Source: Bradyrhizobium guangdongense
GTDB lineage: Bacteria; Pseudomonadota; Alphaproteobacteria; Rhizobiales; Xanthobacteraceae
NCBI RefSeq assembly: GCF_004114975.1
Contig: NZ_CP030051.1
Span: 3,348,001-3,412,000 of the forward strand
DNA length: 64,000 bases
Direction: 5' to 3'
How positions within the stretch are numbered: the stretch's first letter is position 1; every line of letters begins with the position of its first letter. The notes under the pieces are model-generated. The model did not search any database. It was not told where the DNA came from and saw only the letters and a list, made by a program, of their open reading frames with translations. Below are positions 1 to 8,136 of this stretch, in pieces. The position numbers and the translations under genes were made by a program.

Positions 1-64
1 AGATCAGGGCGATCCGAAGCGCACGGCCGCGCGCCCCGGACGTCTCGGCCCGGTCAGCACGCAT
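1..64 (-). CDS. possible N-terminus of a leftward gene, cut by the window edge
   Basis: An ATG at 62-64 on the minus strand opens a reading frame with no stop down to base 1, giving about 21 residues beginning M-R-A-D-R-A-E. A weak purine stretch (GAAAG) lies just upstream. The piece is too short to assign to a family. It is oriented away from the permease gene at 431, so the space between them would be a divergent promoter region. It could equally be chance. Confidence 0.3.
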   Translation of the reverse strand, partial: MRADRAETSGARGRALRIALI

Positions 65-430
65 GTTTGCTTTCAATTTCGGAACGGCCCCGACCATCCA
101 CCCATGACCCCAAGTCACGTCTATCAAGTCACGTCTATCGGCAATATTGAGATAATTGAGCCGACTGGCGTTTAGGCGACGTTAAGCGTCCGGAGAAACT
201 CTCCCCATCCGGAACGCTCAAAAAAGACCACGTAATCGTGTCGCGATTGTGGGAGGAGAGCGCGGATTTCCGCGGTCGACTACGGGTTTATTGCCCAAGA
301 GCGGTCGCTCAAGGTGGCTAATTACCTATTTTGGCCGCCTCATTTAGCCCTTGTTAACCCTGCTTGAATTGACTGGACCAATCTGCACGATGCCTCCCAC
401 GAGGCGCGACGCCTGAGGCTAAGGACCCAG
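65..430. other. intergenic region with a 14-bp tandem repeat
   Basis: No coding region is supported here. The only structure seen is an exact, directly adjacent 14-bp duplication, CAAGTCACGTCTAT at 111-124 and again at 125-138. The rest presumably holds the promoter of the permease gene at 431, but no convincing -35/-10 pair was recognised. Confidence 0.5.
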
Positions 431-1798
431 ATGACGGCATCAGATGCGGAAACCGCGCCCTGGATCGGGCGGTTGACTGGCGGTGGCTCCGGGGTTTCCG
501 TTCTGGTCGCGACCGCCATCGTCGTCGCAGACATGATCGGGGTCGGCGTCTTCACCAGTCTCGGCTTCCAGGTCAAGGACATCCCCTCGGGCTTCTCGAT
601 CCTTGCGCTGTGGACGGTTGGCGGCATCGTCGCGCTGTGTGGCGTATTCTCCTACAGCGAGCTCGGCGCGATGTTTCCGCGCTCGAGCGGGGAGTACAAT
701 TTCCTCGGCCGTACCTATCATCCGGCGTTCGGCTTTCTCGCGGGCTGGGTCTCGGCCACCGTCGGCTTTGCGGCGCCGGTGGCCCTCGCCGCGATGGCCT
801 TCGGCGAATACGCCAAATCCGTCATGCCCGATCTGCCGCCGATCCCGCTCGCGATCGGCGTGGTGTGGCTGGTCTCGATTGTGCAATTGACCGGCGTCAG
901 ACATTCCTCGGCCTTCCAGCTGATCTCGACCATCCTCAAGGTCGTACTGATCGTCGCTTTCCTCGTCGCCGGATTCGTCATCGGCACGCCGCAGCCGATC
1001 TCCTTTGCCCCCCAGGCTGGCGATCTTGCCCATATCGTCAGCGCGCCTTTCGCAATCGGACTGGTCTTCGTGATGTATTCGTTCTCGGGCTGGAACGCTG
1101 CGACCTACATCATCGGCGAGATGAACACGCCGCAGCAGAGCCTGCCGCGCGCACTGCTCATGGGCACGCTGATCGTGTTGGTGCTCTATGTCGCGCTCAA
1201 TGCGGTGTTCCTCTATTCGACGCCGATCAGTGCGCTGGCCGGCCAGCTCGACGTCGCAAGTGTGGCCGGGAGCAGCATCTTCGGCAGTCTCGGCGGGCGG
1301 ATCGTCGGCGCGATGATCTGCGTCGGCCTGATCTCCTCGATCAGCGCGATGATGTGGATCGGTCCGCGCGTGATGATGACGATGGGGGAGGACATCCCGG
1401 CGCTGCGCGTGTTCTCGAAGAAATCGGTGAGCGGCGCGCCGGCCTACGCCATCCTGTTTCAGCTCGCCGTCGCCAATCTCCTGCTGTTCACGCGCAGCTT
1501 CGAGGCGGTGCTCGATTTCATCCAGTTCGCGCTGCTGTTCTGCTCGTTCTTCACCGTTGCCGGGGTGATCAAGCTGCGCATCACCGATCCCGATCTGCCG
1601 CGACCGTATCGCGCCTGGGGATACCCGTTCACACCGCTCGTTTTCCTGCTCGTGACCGCGTCCATGATGTACTACCTGTTGACCGAGCGACCCGTGCAGT
1701 CGCTGTCAGGGATGCTCGTCATGCTCTCCGGTCTGTTGATTTATGCTGTTTTCCGCAGGCGGCCGGCCGCCGCTGCCCCATCACACAATCGCGAATAG
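431..1798 (+). CDS. APC-family amino acid permease
   Basis: A 455-residue integral membrane protein of the amino acid-polyamine-organocation superfamily. It is expected to import (or exchange) amino acids or related amines across the inner membrane. The first membrane segment carries the family's glycine-rich unwound helix (M-I-G-V-G-V-F near residues 35-41). About twelve hydrophobic segments follow, separated by short charged loops, and the length is usual for the family. The ATG at 431 follows an AAGGA-type ribosome site (CTAAGGACCCAG). The next gene starts 2 bp after the stop, so both are probably co-transcribed. The substrate cannot be read from the sequence. Confidence 0.9.
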   Translation: MTASDAETAPWIGRLTGGGSGVSVLVATAIVVADMIGVGVFTSLGFQVKDIPSGFSILALWTVGGIVALCGVFSYSELGAMFPRSSGEYNFLGRTYHPAFGFLAGWVSATVGFAAPVALAAMAFGEYAKSVMPDLPPIPLAIGVVWLVSIVQLTGVRHSSAFQLISTILKVVLIVAFLVAGFVIGTPQPISFAPQAGDLAHIVSAPFAIGLVFVMYSFSGWNAATYIIGEMNTPQQSLPRALLMGTLIVLVLYVALNAVFLYSTPISALAGQLDVASVAGSSIFGSLGGRIVGAMICVGLISSISAMMWIGPRVMMTMGEDIPALRVFSKKSVSGAPAYAILFQLAVANLLLFTRSFEAVLDFIQFALLFCSFFTVAGVIKLRITDPDLPRPYRAWGYPFTPLVFLLVTASMMYYLLTERPVQSLSGMLVMLSGLLIYAVFRRRPAAAAPSHNRE

Positions 1799-1800
1799 AC

Positions 1801-3015
1801 ATGTTTCGAACCATGAGACTTGCGGCCGTCGCACTTGCCCTTTTGGCTGCGGCCATCTCGTCCGCATGTGCGGGCGACGTCACCTTTGACGACACCGCCC
1901 GGTTCCTCGCTGGGATGCAGCCATCGGCGGACTCCCCACTGGTGCCGCTCACCAAGGACCCGTCCTGGCAGCATCACGCCAAATTCTTCGATGGCGCCTT
2001 CGCCCAGCTCGAGCAGCGCCAGATATCGAAGATTCGCGACTGGTCCGACGTCAATCTCTCCGCGCCCCGGCCGACCATGTTCTACTTCTTCAGCGGCCCG
2101 GATTTCCTCTATGCCAACGCGTTCTATTCCAAGGCCAGCACTTACGTGCTGGGTGCGCTCGAGCCGGCCGGTGCGGTGCCCGATCTGACCAGGCTGCCGC
2201 GCGGCGCGGTCAATGCCGCGCTCTACAATGTCGAGCGCTCGCTCGGCTCGATCCTGAGCTTTTCCTTCTTCATCACCAAGCAGATGAAGGTCGACCTGCA
2301 CGCCAACCAGGTGAACGGTACCTTGCCGATTCTCTACGTCTTCCTGGCGCGCTCGGGCAAAACCATCCGCAATGTCGAGATGGTCGCGCTCGACGACAAG
2401 GGCGGAGTGCATACAGGCAACGATAATCCGGGGCCGAACGCCACGCGGGGCGTACGCATCACTTTTGTCGGCAGCGACGGCGAGGCGCGCACCCTGTATT
2501 ATTTTTCCACCGACCTTTCCAATCCTGGCGCACGTGCGGCGGGCTTCCTGAAATTCTGCGAAACACTCGGTCCCGGCAACAGTCTGATCAAGAGCGCCTC
2601 CTACCTCCTGCATTCCGGCAATTTCACCGTGGTCCGCGACTGGCTGCTCGCCAACAGCGCGACCATTATCCAGGACGATTCCGGCATTCCGCTCGCCAGT
2701 TACAATCCGCGGCAATGGCGGTTCTTCCCGTTCGGCCGCTATCTCGGACCGATCGGGGAATTCCCCGGCCGTTACCAGGAGCGCTACGCTGAATTATTCA
2801 CCCGTGCCCAGCCGATCGATTTCGGCGTCGGCTATCGCTGGCGGATGCATGAGTCGAACCTGCTGCTGGCGGTGAAGGTGCCGGGAAGCGAGAGCGCGCC
2901 GGCGGCGGAGACCACATCATCCGCCGAGCCGCCGCCGAAGCCGCCGCGGCCGAAGCGACCACGTCCGCCCGAGCCGATTCCACCGCCGCCGGGACGTTTC
3001 TTCTGGTTCCACTAA
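1801..3015 (+). CDS. secreted hypothetical protein with proline-rich tail
   Basis: A 404-residue protein with a clear Sec signal peptide (hydrophobic stretch at residues 5-20, ending near A-C-A-G-D). The mature part has no motif I recognise. It is rich in aromatic residues (for example F-Y-F-F-S-G-P), and the last 30 residues are a Pro/Lys/Arg-rich tail (P-P-P-K-P-P-R-P). An open frame continues upstream inside the permease gene in a different phase. I chose the ATG at 1801 because it starts the signal peptide and lies 2 bp after the permease stop. The location suggests a periplasmic partner or simply a co-transcribed protein. Function unknown. Confidence 0.8.
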   Translation: MFRTMRLAAVALALLAAAISSACAGDVTFDDTARFLAGMQPSADSPLVPLTKDPSWQHHAKFFDGAFAQLEQRQISKIRDWSDVNLSAPRPTMFYFFSGPDFLYANAFYSKASTYVLGALEPAGAVPDLTRLPRGAVNAALYNVERSLGSILSFSFFITKQMKVDLHANQVNGTLPILYVFLARSGKTIRNVEMVALDDKGGVHTGNDNPGPNATRGVRITFVGSDGEARTLYYFSTDLSNPGARAAGFLKFCETLGPGNSLIKSASYLLHSGNFTVVRDWLLANSATIIQDDSGIPLASYNPRQWRFFPFGRYLGPIGEFPGRYQERYAELFTRAQPIDFGVGYRWRMHESNLLLAVKVPGSESAPAAETTSSAEPPPKPPRPKRPRPPEPIPPPPGRFFWFH

Positions 3016-3228
3016 CTACCAACGTACGCTCTGGCTGGGCACGATGAACGCCGTCGTGCTCGGCGGTGTCGCAAGGCTTGCTGACAGATACCAGCCGGAG
3101 CCGAGGACCAGCACGAGCAGCGCGATGATCGCGAGGATGTCGACGGTTCTGGGATCGTGATCTCTTGGATGAAGGCCAAGATGTGAGCCACGCCTGAAAT
3201 GAAAATGAGGGCTGATTTTCCAGCGCAT
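3016..3228 (-). CDS. small single-span membrane protein
   Basis: A 70-residue protein with one strong transmembrane segment (roughly residues 31-50, D-I-L-A-I-I-A-L-L-V-L-V-L) and a polar N-terminus rich in His and Arg. The ATG at 3228 has a very good ribosome site on the minus strand (GGGAGGAAACAACA-ATG), which is the main argument that this is a real gene rather than chance. It converges on the secreted protein at 1801-3015, with stops only a base apart. Function unknown; no homologous family is recognised. Confidence 0.65.
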   Translation of the reverse strand: MRWKISPHFHFRRGSHLGLHPRDHDPRTVDILAIIALLVLVLGSGWYLSASLATPPSTTAFIVPSQSVRW

Positions 3229-3320
3229 TGTTGTTTCCTCCCCGTGGGAGCGTCACAACAATCCGACACTGGAGTTCCGGTTCCGCTCAGGGCAGAAATG
3301 CGCAAAGCGCTGCAGCAAGC

Positions 3321-3659
3321 TCAAGATGGATTCACGCCGCGCCAGCGAGCGTAGCGCCAGGGCAAATACCAACGCGCATCCGGTGGAGTGGCGAGAGGCA
3401 CATTGTCGATACCCGACGTGCCAAAGGGATTGCAGCGCAATAGGCGTGCGAGCGTCATCCAGCCACCGGCCCAGAGTCCGAACCGTTCGATCGCCTCATC
3501 GCCATAGACAGAGCAGGTCGGTAGATGGCGGCAATTGTATCCGACCAGCGGAGATAGCGAATGCCGGTAAAGCCAGATCAGCGCGCGACCAAATCTGCGC
3601 GGCAGTCGCAGTGCTTCGGCGACGGGAGCGGAACAATGCTCGCAGGCTGAGTGCTTCAT
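3321..3659 (-). CDS. yidD: membrane protein insertion efficiency factor YidD
   Basis: A 112-residue YidD family protein (COG0759), an amphipathic inner-membrane-associated protein thought to help YidC-dependent membrane protein insertion. The signature C-R-H-L-P-T-C-S-V-Y with the following D-E-A-I-E-R-F-G matches the family's Cys-rich core, and the N-R-L/R-C-N-P-F box is present as R-L-L-R-C-N-P-F. A longer frame extends to 3746, but the family usually begins shortly before the R-x-x-I-x-x-Y segment, so the ATG at 3659 is preferred. The N-terminus carries an extra Cys pair (S-A-C-E-H-C). Unlike in many bacteria it is not beside rpmH/rnpA, which is normal for Rhizobiales. Confidence 0.9.
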   Translation of the reverse strand: MKHSACEHCSAPVAEALRLPRRFGRALIWLYRHSLSPLVGYNCRHLPTCSVYGDEAIERFGLWAGGWMTLARLLRCNPFGTSGIDNVPLATPPDARWYLPWRYARWRGVNPS

Positions 3660-3889
3660 ATGCGCCGTGCCGACATCCTGTACGCCCTGATGCGCGGTTC
3701 CAGTGCAGGGAACAGCGAGCTGTTGTAGAGGCGCCATATTTTGCATGCTTTTTGGGAGCAGTGCAGCAAGTACCTATGGACGATCTGTATTCCCCCGGAT
3801 ACCATTTTTGTGACGTCCATGTGTACACTCGTTGGAACGTCGAAACGGGGCTTGCCTGAATCGCCTTGGGGCTTGGGGAAGGGACCAGT

Positions 3890-4950
3890 TTGAAACTTTT
3901 GAAGTCGCTCAATCTTCGCGGCTGGTTGCTGGTGGGAACCGTCGCTTGTGGTGTCGTCTTGGCGAGCGCCGTCGCGACATCGGGTTCGTCGGCCAGAGCT
4001 GGCGCCTCGCTTGAAGAGCGCAAGCTGCCGATGAAATTTAGCTGGGTGGCCTGCGAGCCCAATTGCCGTGGCTGGGTCAGCGCGGTGGGCATCATCACCG
4101 CCGACACTCCGAAGGATTTTGACGACTTTGCCCGCGGACGCCAGCTTGGCGGCGCCACCGTCGTACTCGACTCCAGCGGCGGTTCCGTCAACGACGCGAT
4201 CACGCTCGGCCGGCGCTTCCGCACGCTCGGCCTTCTCACCACCGTCGGCATCACGCAGAAGAGCGGGCAGGGCGCCCGTCCGGCGGTCGCCTCGGAAGCG
4301 TATTGCGAATCCATGTGCGTGTTCCTGCTGCTGGCCGGCAAGAAGCGCTACGTGCCGGAAGCGGCTCATGTTCGTGTCCATCAGATCTGGATGGGCGACC
4401 GCGCCGACGACGCCAAGGCTGCGAGCTACACCGCGCAGGATCTGATGATCGTGGAACGCGACATCGGCCGGCTGGCCAAATACACCTTCGATATGGGCGG
4501 TGCGGGTGATCTGCTGTCGCTCGCGCTGAACGTGCCGCCCTGGGAAGATCTGCACGAGCTCGACCCAGCCGAGCTGAAGCTGACCAATCTCGTGACGACG
4601 GACCTCGTGGCCGACGTGCTGCCGCATGTGGACGTCACGGCGCCTGCCGTCACGATATGGGCGGTGCGGGTGATCTGCTGTCGCTCGCGCTGAACGTGCC
4701 GCCCTGGGAAGATCTGCACGAGCTCGACCCAGCCGAGCTGAAGCTGACCAATCTCGTGACGACGGACCTCGTGGCCGACGTGCTGCCGCATGTGGACGTC
4801 ACGGCGCCTGCCGTCGCGGAGCTTGCACCGAAGACTCAGGCCAGATTCGGTCAGGAGCTAGACTCTCAGCCTGCCAAGTCGACCAAGACGGCGGAAGCCG
4901 TGGTTCCCACCGGGGGCGTGGTGGCGCCACCTGCGGCGCCGCAGAAGTAA
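3890..4950 (+). pseudogene. ClpP-like secreted protein gene, frameshifted by a tandem duplication
   Basis: The undisturbed frame encodes an N-terminal hydrophobic anchor or signal, then a ClpP/crotonase-like fold: V-V-L-D-S-S-G-G-S-V (oxyanion-type loop) and C-E-S-M-C-V-F-L where the Ser aligns with the ClpP nucleophile, as in COG3904-type periplasmic proteins. An exact duplication (4489-4651 and 4653-4815, offset 164 bp) shifts the frame. Translation leaves the original phase after 4651 and stops at 4693 with an unrelated tail (T-I-W-A-V-R). Removing 164 bp would restore a protein of about 300 residues ending at 4950 with a Pro/Ala-rich tail. The start is uncertain: TTG at 3890 (GGGGAAGGG upstream) or TTG at 3866. 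The truncated 267-residue product keeps the whole fold and may still work. Confidence 0.75.
4489..4815 (+). repeat. exact 163-bp tandem duplication
   Basis: Bases 4489-4651 and 4653-4815 read identically, with a single A (4652) between them where the ancestral base before the unit is T. The offset of 164 bp is not a multiple of three, so the duplication is out of frame. Perfect identity means a very recent event or an assembly artefact. Confidence 0.9.
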
Positions 4951-4965
4951 GAGCCTAGTCCAGCT

Positions 4966-5421
4966 TCAGCCCTGCGCGGTGGCCGGTTGCTTCGCCTTGG
5001 CCTCGATCTGGCCGATTGCATCGACCACGGCATCGAAGGTCAACAGCGTCGAGGCGTGGCGCGCCTTGTAATCGCGGACCGGCTCGAGGAATTTGATCTC
5101 TTCCCATTTGCCTTCAGGAGGCGCGCCATTCTCCTTGAGCATCTTGCGAACGGTTTCGCGTAACTCACGGAGTTCGCTCGCAGTCGAGCCGACGACGCGA
5201 CTTGCCATGATGGATGAAGAGGCCTGTCCGAGCGCGCAGGCCTTCACGTCATGGGCGAAGTCGGTGACGGTGTCGCCCTCCATCTTGAGGTCGACCTTCA
5301 CCGTCGAGCCGCACAACTTGGAATGGGCAGTGGCACTGGCGTCGGGGTCCGGCAATCGCCCGAGCCGCGGAATATTCCCGGCCAGCTCGATGATCCGTTT
5401 GTTATAGATGTCGTTCAGCAT
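4966..5421 (-). CDS. IscU/SufU-like iron-sulfur cluster assembly scaffold protein
   Basis: A 151-residue NifU_N-type scaffold. It has the first cluster-ligand loop (S-K-L-C-G-S-T-V) and the second (K-A-C-A-L-G-Q-A-S-S-S), both typical of U-type scaffolds that receive sulfur from a SUF cysteine desulfurase. The region where the third ligand Cys is expected reads Y-K-A-R-H-A-S-T-L-L, without cysteine. Rhizobial genomes commonly carry this gene beside folE and hisI, as here, transcribed divergently from folE. The role is Fe-S assembly or transfer, inferred from the family. The missing third Cys means canonical scaffold activity should not be assumed. Confidence 0.88.
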   Translation of the reverse strand: MLNDIYNKRIIELAGNIPRLGRLPDPDASATAHSKLCGSTVKVDLKMEGDTVTDFAHDVKACALGQASSSIMASRVVGSTASELRELRETVRKMLKENGAPPEGKWEEIKFLEPVRDYKARHASTLLTFDAVVDAIGQIEAKAKQPATAQG

Positions 5422-5662
5422 GTGATGGAGTCCAACACTTACCTGCCCAATCGGCCTTGGCGGGCGTCGTTCACGGTCCTATATAGGGTCGGAACTGGCG
5501 GAAAAACAGCCCGGCGGTGCCTTGGCGGTGATCCAGATCTGCGCTGCCGGCGTTATTGCCGAGTGACCCCTTTCGCCAGATAGTTCTCTTCAGGCGTCCG
5601 GCGGCCTGTCCGCCCCGTCTGCCGGTGACACTCCGGCCGCAAGGCCGTCGAACGGAGTAGAC

Positions 5663-6355
5663 ATGGACGCGACGATCAAATCCATCCGCCCGAACAAGCC
5701 TTCCGACCGGCAGCCTGACAGCCGCCCGGCGGAGCTCGATCCTGCCGAATTCCTCGCGGCCGCCGTCCGTGCCGACCAGCCGCGCCCGGCGCGCGCCGAG
5801 GCGGAGGCGGCGGTGAAGACGCTGCTCGCCTATATCGGCGAGAACCCGCAGCGCGAGGGCCTGATTGATACGCCGCGCCGCGTGGTCGAGGCCTTCGACG
5901 AGCTCTATCAAGGTTATCATCAGTGCCCGGCCGAGGTGCTCGACCGCACGTTTGGCGAGACCGCAGGCTATGATGACTTCGTGCTGGTGCGTGACATCGA
6001 GTTCACCTCGCAATGCGAGCATCACATGATGCCGTTCTACGGCAAGGCGCATATCGCCTATACGCCGGTGGAGCGCGTCGTCGGCCTATCCAAGCTCGCG
6101 CGTCTGACCGACATCTTCGCCCGTCGGCTCCAGACCCAGGAGCATCTGACGGCGCAGATCGCGGCGGCCATCGACGAAATCCTAAAGCCGCGCGGCGTTG
6201 CCGTCCTGATCGAGGCCGAGCATACCTGTATGTCGGTGCGCGGCGTCGCCAAGCATGGCGCCTCCACCTTCACCAGCCGTTTCACCGGCATGTTCCGCGA
6301 CAATCCGGCGGAGCAGGCTCGTTTCCTGTCCCTGGTGCGAGGCCTGCAGCGCTGA
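5663..6355 (+). CDS. folE: GTP cyclohydrolase I
   Basis: A 230-residue type I GTP cyclohydrolase (GTP to 7,8-dihydroneopterin triphosphate), the first step of folate/pterin synthesis. The zinc-ligand and catalytic region [10 protein letters not shown] is present, as are the second Cys motif T-C-M-S-V-R-G and the conserved [10 protein letters not shown] roughly 40-residue Pro/Arg-rich N-terminal extension precedes the catalytic domain, as is common in alphaproteobacteria. A purine-rich stretch (CGGAGTAGAC) precedes the ATG. The hisI gene begins 27 bp downstream, so the two are likely one transcript. Confidence 0.97.
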   Translation: MDATIKSIRPNKPSDRQPDSRPAELDPAEFLAAAVRADQPRPARAEAEAAVKTLLAYIGENPQREGLIDTPRRVVEAFDELYQGYHQCPAEVLDRTFGETAGYDDFVLVRDIEFTSQCEHHMMPFYGKAHIAYTPVERVVGLSKLARLTDIFARRLQTQEHLTAQIAAAIDEILKPRGVAVLIEAEHTCMSVRGVAKHGASTFTSRFTGMFRDNPAEQARFLSLVRGLQR

Positions 6356-6382
6356 CCTCGCGAATGACTGGCGAGAGTTGCT

Positions 6383-6805
6383 GTGTCCGCTCACTCCCAT
6401 GAGATCGAGGAAGGCCTGGTCTTCCTCCCCAAGTTCGATGCCGCCGGCCTCGTGACGGTCGTTGCGACCGACGTCGCGACTGGCGACGTCCTCATGGTCG
6501 CGTACATGAACGACGAGGCGCTGCGGAGGACGATTGCAACGGGCGAGGCCTGGTACTTCAGCCGTTCGCGCAATGCCTTGTGGCGAAAAGGTGAGACGTC
6601 AGGTCAGACCCAGCGCGTGGTCGAGATCCGCACCGATTGCGACCAGGATGCGGTCTGGATTCGAGTCGAGCAGATCGGTGCCGCCTGCCACACCGGCCGC
6701 AGGTCGTGTTTCTACCGCAAGGTTGAAGCCGATAGTGGGGATGCAAGGCTTGTCTTCGTTGATGCTGACAGGCTGTTCGATCCGAACGACGTTTACAAGC
6801 AATAG
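6383..6805 (+). CDS. hisI: phosphoribosyl-AMP cyclohydrolase
   Basis: A 140-residue HisI protein, which hydrolyses the N1-C6 bond of phosphoribosyl-AMP in histidine synthesis. Recognisable features are the core V-A-Y-M-N-D-E-A-L, W-Y-F-S-R-S-R, the magnesium-binding D-C-D-Q-D and the zinc cysteines (A-A-C-H-T-G-R-R-S-C-F-Y). It is a stand-alone cyclohydrolase with no HisE domain, typical of alphaproteobacteria. It starts at a GTG (6383) shortly after folE and probably shares its promoter. Confidence 0.97.
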   Translation: MSAHSHEIEEGLVFLPKFDAAGLVTVVATDVATGDVLMVAYMNDEALRRTIATGEAWYFSRSRNALWRKGETSGQTQRVVEIRTDCDQDAVWIRVEQIGAACHTGRRSCFYRKVEADSGDARLVFVDADRLFDPNDVYKQ

Positions 6806-6817
6806 CAACTTTTCTTT

Positions 6818-6845
6818 CCGGGCTCATCGCTGCGCGATGCCCCGG
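6818..6845. repeat. imperfect palindromic repeat element (REP-like)
   Basis: CCGGGCTCATCGC (6818-6830) pairs with GCGATGCCCCGG (6834-6845), with one bulged base. The same kind of sequence (an ATCGC/GCGAT palindrome flanked by CCGGAAT) is familiar from bradyrhizobial intergenic regions. It lies 13 bp after hisI and could act as a transcription attenuator, but no T-tract follows it on the plus strand. Confidence 0.5.
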
Positions 6846-6876
6846 AATGACTCGGGGCGGGGTCGCCGCCGCCACA

Positions 6877-6891
6877 TTAACCCGGCGTTAA
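6877..6891 (+). promoter_or_regulatory. CtrA binding site
   Basis: TTAA-CCCGGCG-TTAA is an exact match to the alphaproteobacterial CtrA consensus TTAA-N7-TTAA, and the right half reads TTAACCAT, the preferred extended half-site. It lies 79 bp before the ATG of the transglycosylase gene, in the usual position for CtrA control. Confidence 0.7.
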
Positions 6892-6969
6892 CCATGATTG
6901 CCCCACGGTGGACCATCAGGCGTCCGAATTGCCGGCGCCTTAAACACCGCGCGGGCCGGTCACGCCATC

Positions 6970-7989
6970 ATGTCGGTCGACAATTCCAGTGCCTCGCTGA
7001 CGGCGTTTCTCGATCCGTCGCAGACGCGTGTGGCTGGCGCGATCAAGCAGGTCTCCAACCGAACCGGCGTCAGCTTCCAATACATGCTGACGACCGCCAA
7101 GATGGAATCCGATTTCGATCCGACCGCGGGAGCCACGACCTCGTCCGCGCACGGGCTCTATCAGTTCATCGACCAGACCTGGCTTGGCACGGTGAAGGAG
7201 GCGGGAGCCCAGCTGGGGTACGGCAACTACGCCGATGCCATCACCAGGACCTCGTCGGGCAGCTACACCGTCGATGACCCCTTCATGAAGCGGTCGATCA
7301 TGAAGTTGCGCGACGATCCCGAGGCTGCCTCCAGCATGGCGGCGGCGCTGACGCAGTCCAACAGTTTCAAGCTCACCGGTCTGCTCGGCCGCAGGCCCTC
7401 CGACAGCGAGCTCTATATGGCCCATTTCATGGGCGTCGGCGGCGCGGCGAAACTAATCGCCAATGCCGAGGATAATCCGCAGGCTGTTGGGGCGCGGCTG
7501 TTTCCGAACGCGGCCTCCGCCAACCGCTCGATCTTCTACGCCAGGGACGGCCGTGCCCGCAGCGTCTCAGAAGTCTATTCGGTGCTTGACGCGCGCTACG
7601 CCAGCGCGGCGAATTCGAAGGTCACTCGCAGCGCGATGGCGATGTATGGCGCTACGCCCTCGACCACGCAGGTCGCGAGCGTCAATGGCGTCCAGCCGAC
7701 CGCGCCGGTGATCGACAACGCCGCTTTTCTCCAGAGCTTCCCGGACGCGCGAGGCGTCACGCCGGTGAGCGCGACATCGTCAACGACCGCCGCCGACAAT
7801 GCACCTTCCGCGCCGGCATTTCGCTCGATCTATCAGCCCGGCGACGTCGGGCAGCCGGTCTCGACGACAGTGCAGAAACTATGGGGCAACAACGCCTCGC
7901 TGACCTCGGTCGCATCGGCGACGCCCGACGTGCGTCCGCCGCAACCGCTTGATCTCTTCAGCGATCGCAGCGGCTCGTTCTCGAGCTGA
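6970..7989 (+). CDS. SLT-domain lytic transglycosylase
   Basis: A 339-residue protein with a soluble-lytic-transglycosylase-type domain at about residues 25-110: K-M-E-S-D-F-D-P carries the expected catalytic Glu and S-A-H-G-L-Y-Q-F matches the conserved SxxGLxQ motif. It should cleave peptidoglycan to make openings for envelope machinery. The C-terminal third is Ser/Thr/Ala-rich and looks disordered. No classical signal peptide is visible, so export by a dedicated (for example flagellar) route is possible. The frame is open from 6898, but ATG 6970 gives the natural N-terminus. The upstream CtrA box suggests cell-cycle or motility-linked expression. Confidence 0.85.
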   Translation: MSVDNSSASLTAFLDPSQTRVAGAIKQVSNRTGVSFQYMLTTAKMESDFDPTAGATTSSAHGLYQFIDQTWLGTVKEAGAQLGYGNYADAITRTSSGSYTVDDPFMKRSIMKLRDDPEAASSMAAALTQSNSFKLTGLLGRRPSDSELYMAHFMGVGGAAKLIANAEDNPQAVGARLFPNAASANRSIFYARDGRARSVSEVYSVLDARYASAANSKVTRSAMAMYGATPSTTQVASVNGVQPTAPVIDNAAFLQSFPDARGVTPVSATSSTTAADNAPSAPAFRSIYQPGDVGQPVSTTVQKLWGNNASLTSVASATPDVRPPQPLDLFSDRSGSFSS

Positions 7990-8014
7990 CGCGCGTCGTC
8001 GCGCTTTCCAGCCC

Positions 8015-8067
8015 TTAACAAATCATCAATAAAACCAGCCAGTTATGGTGAACGCTTTGTTAAGCGT
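8015..8067 (+). promoter_or_regulatory. AT-rich leader with degenerate CtrA-like box and small hairpin
   Basis: TTAA-CAAATCA-TCAA (8015-8029) matches the CtrA consensus except for one base in the second half. ACGCTT-TGTT-AAGCGT (8052-8067) is a short perfect hairpin. Both lie in the gap before the DUF2336 gene at 8137. Assignment as a control region is tentative. Confidence 0.3.
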
Positions 8068-8136
8068 CGTGGTTTATTTTGTGTTGCAGGTGACGGGCCG
8101 TCACCATTTTCGTTTGTTGTGTAAGCCGGAAGCAGC

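Noticed and set aside
4657..4950. Second gene copy after the duplication in the ClpP-like locus
   Set aside because: It is only the original 3' end read in its own frame again; it lacks a ribosome site and an independent N-terminus.
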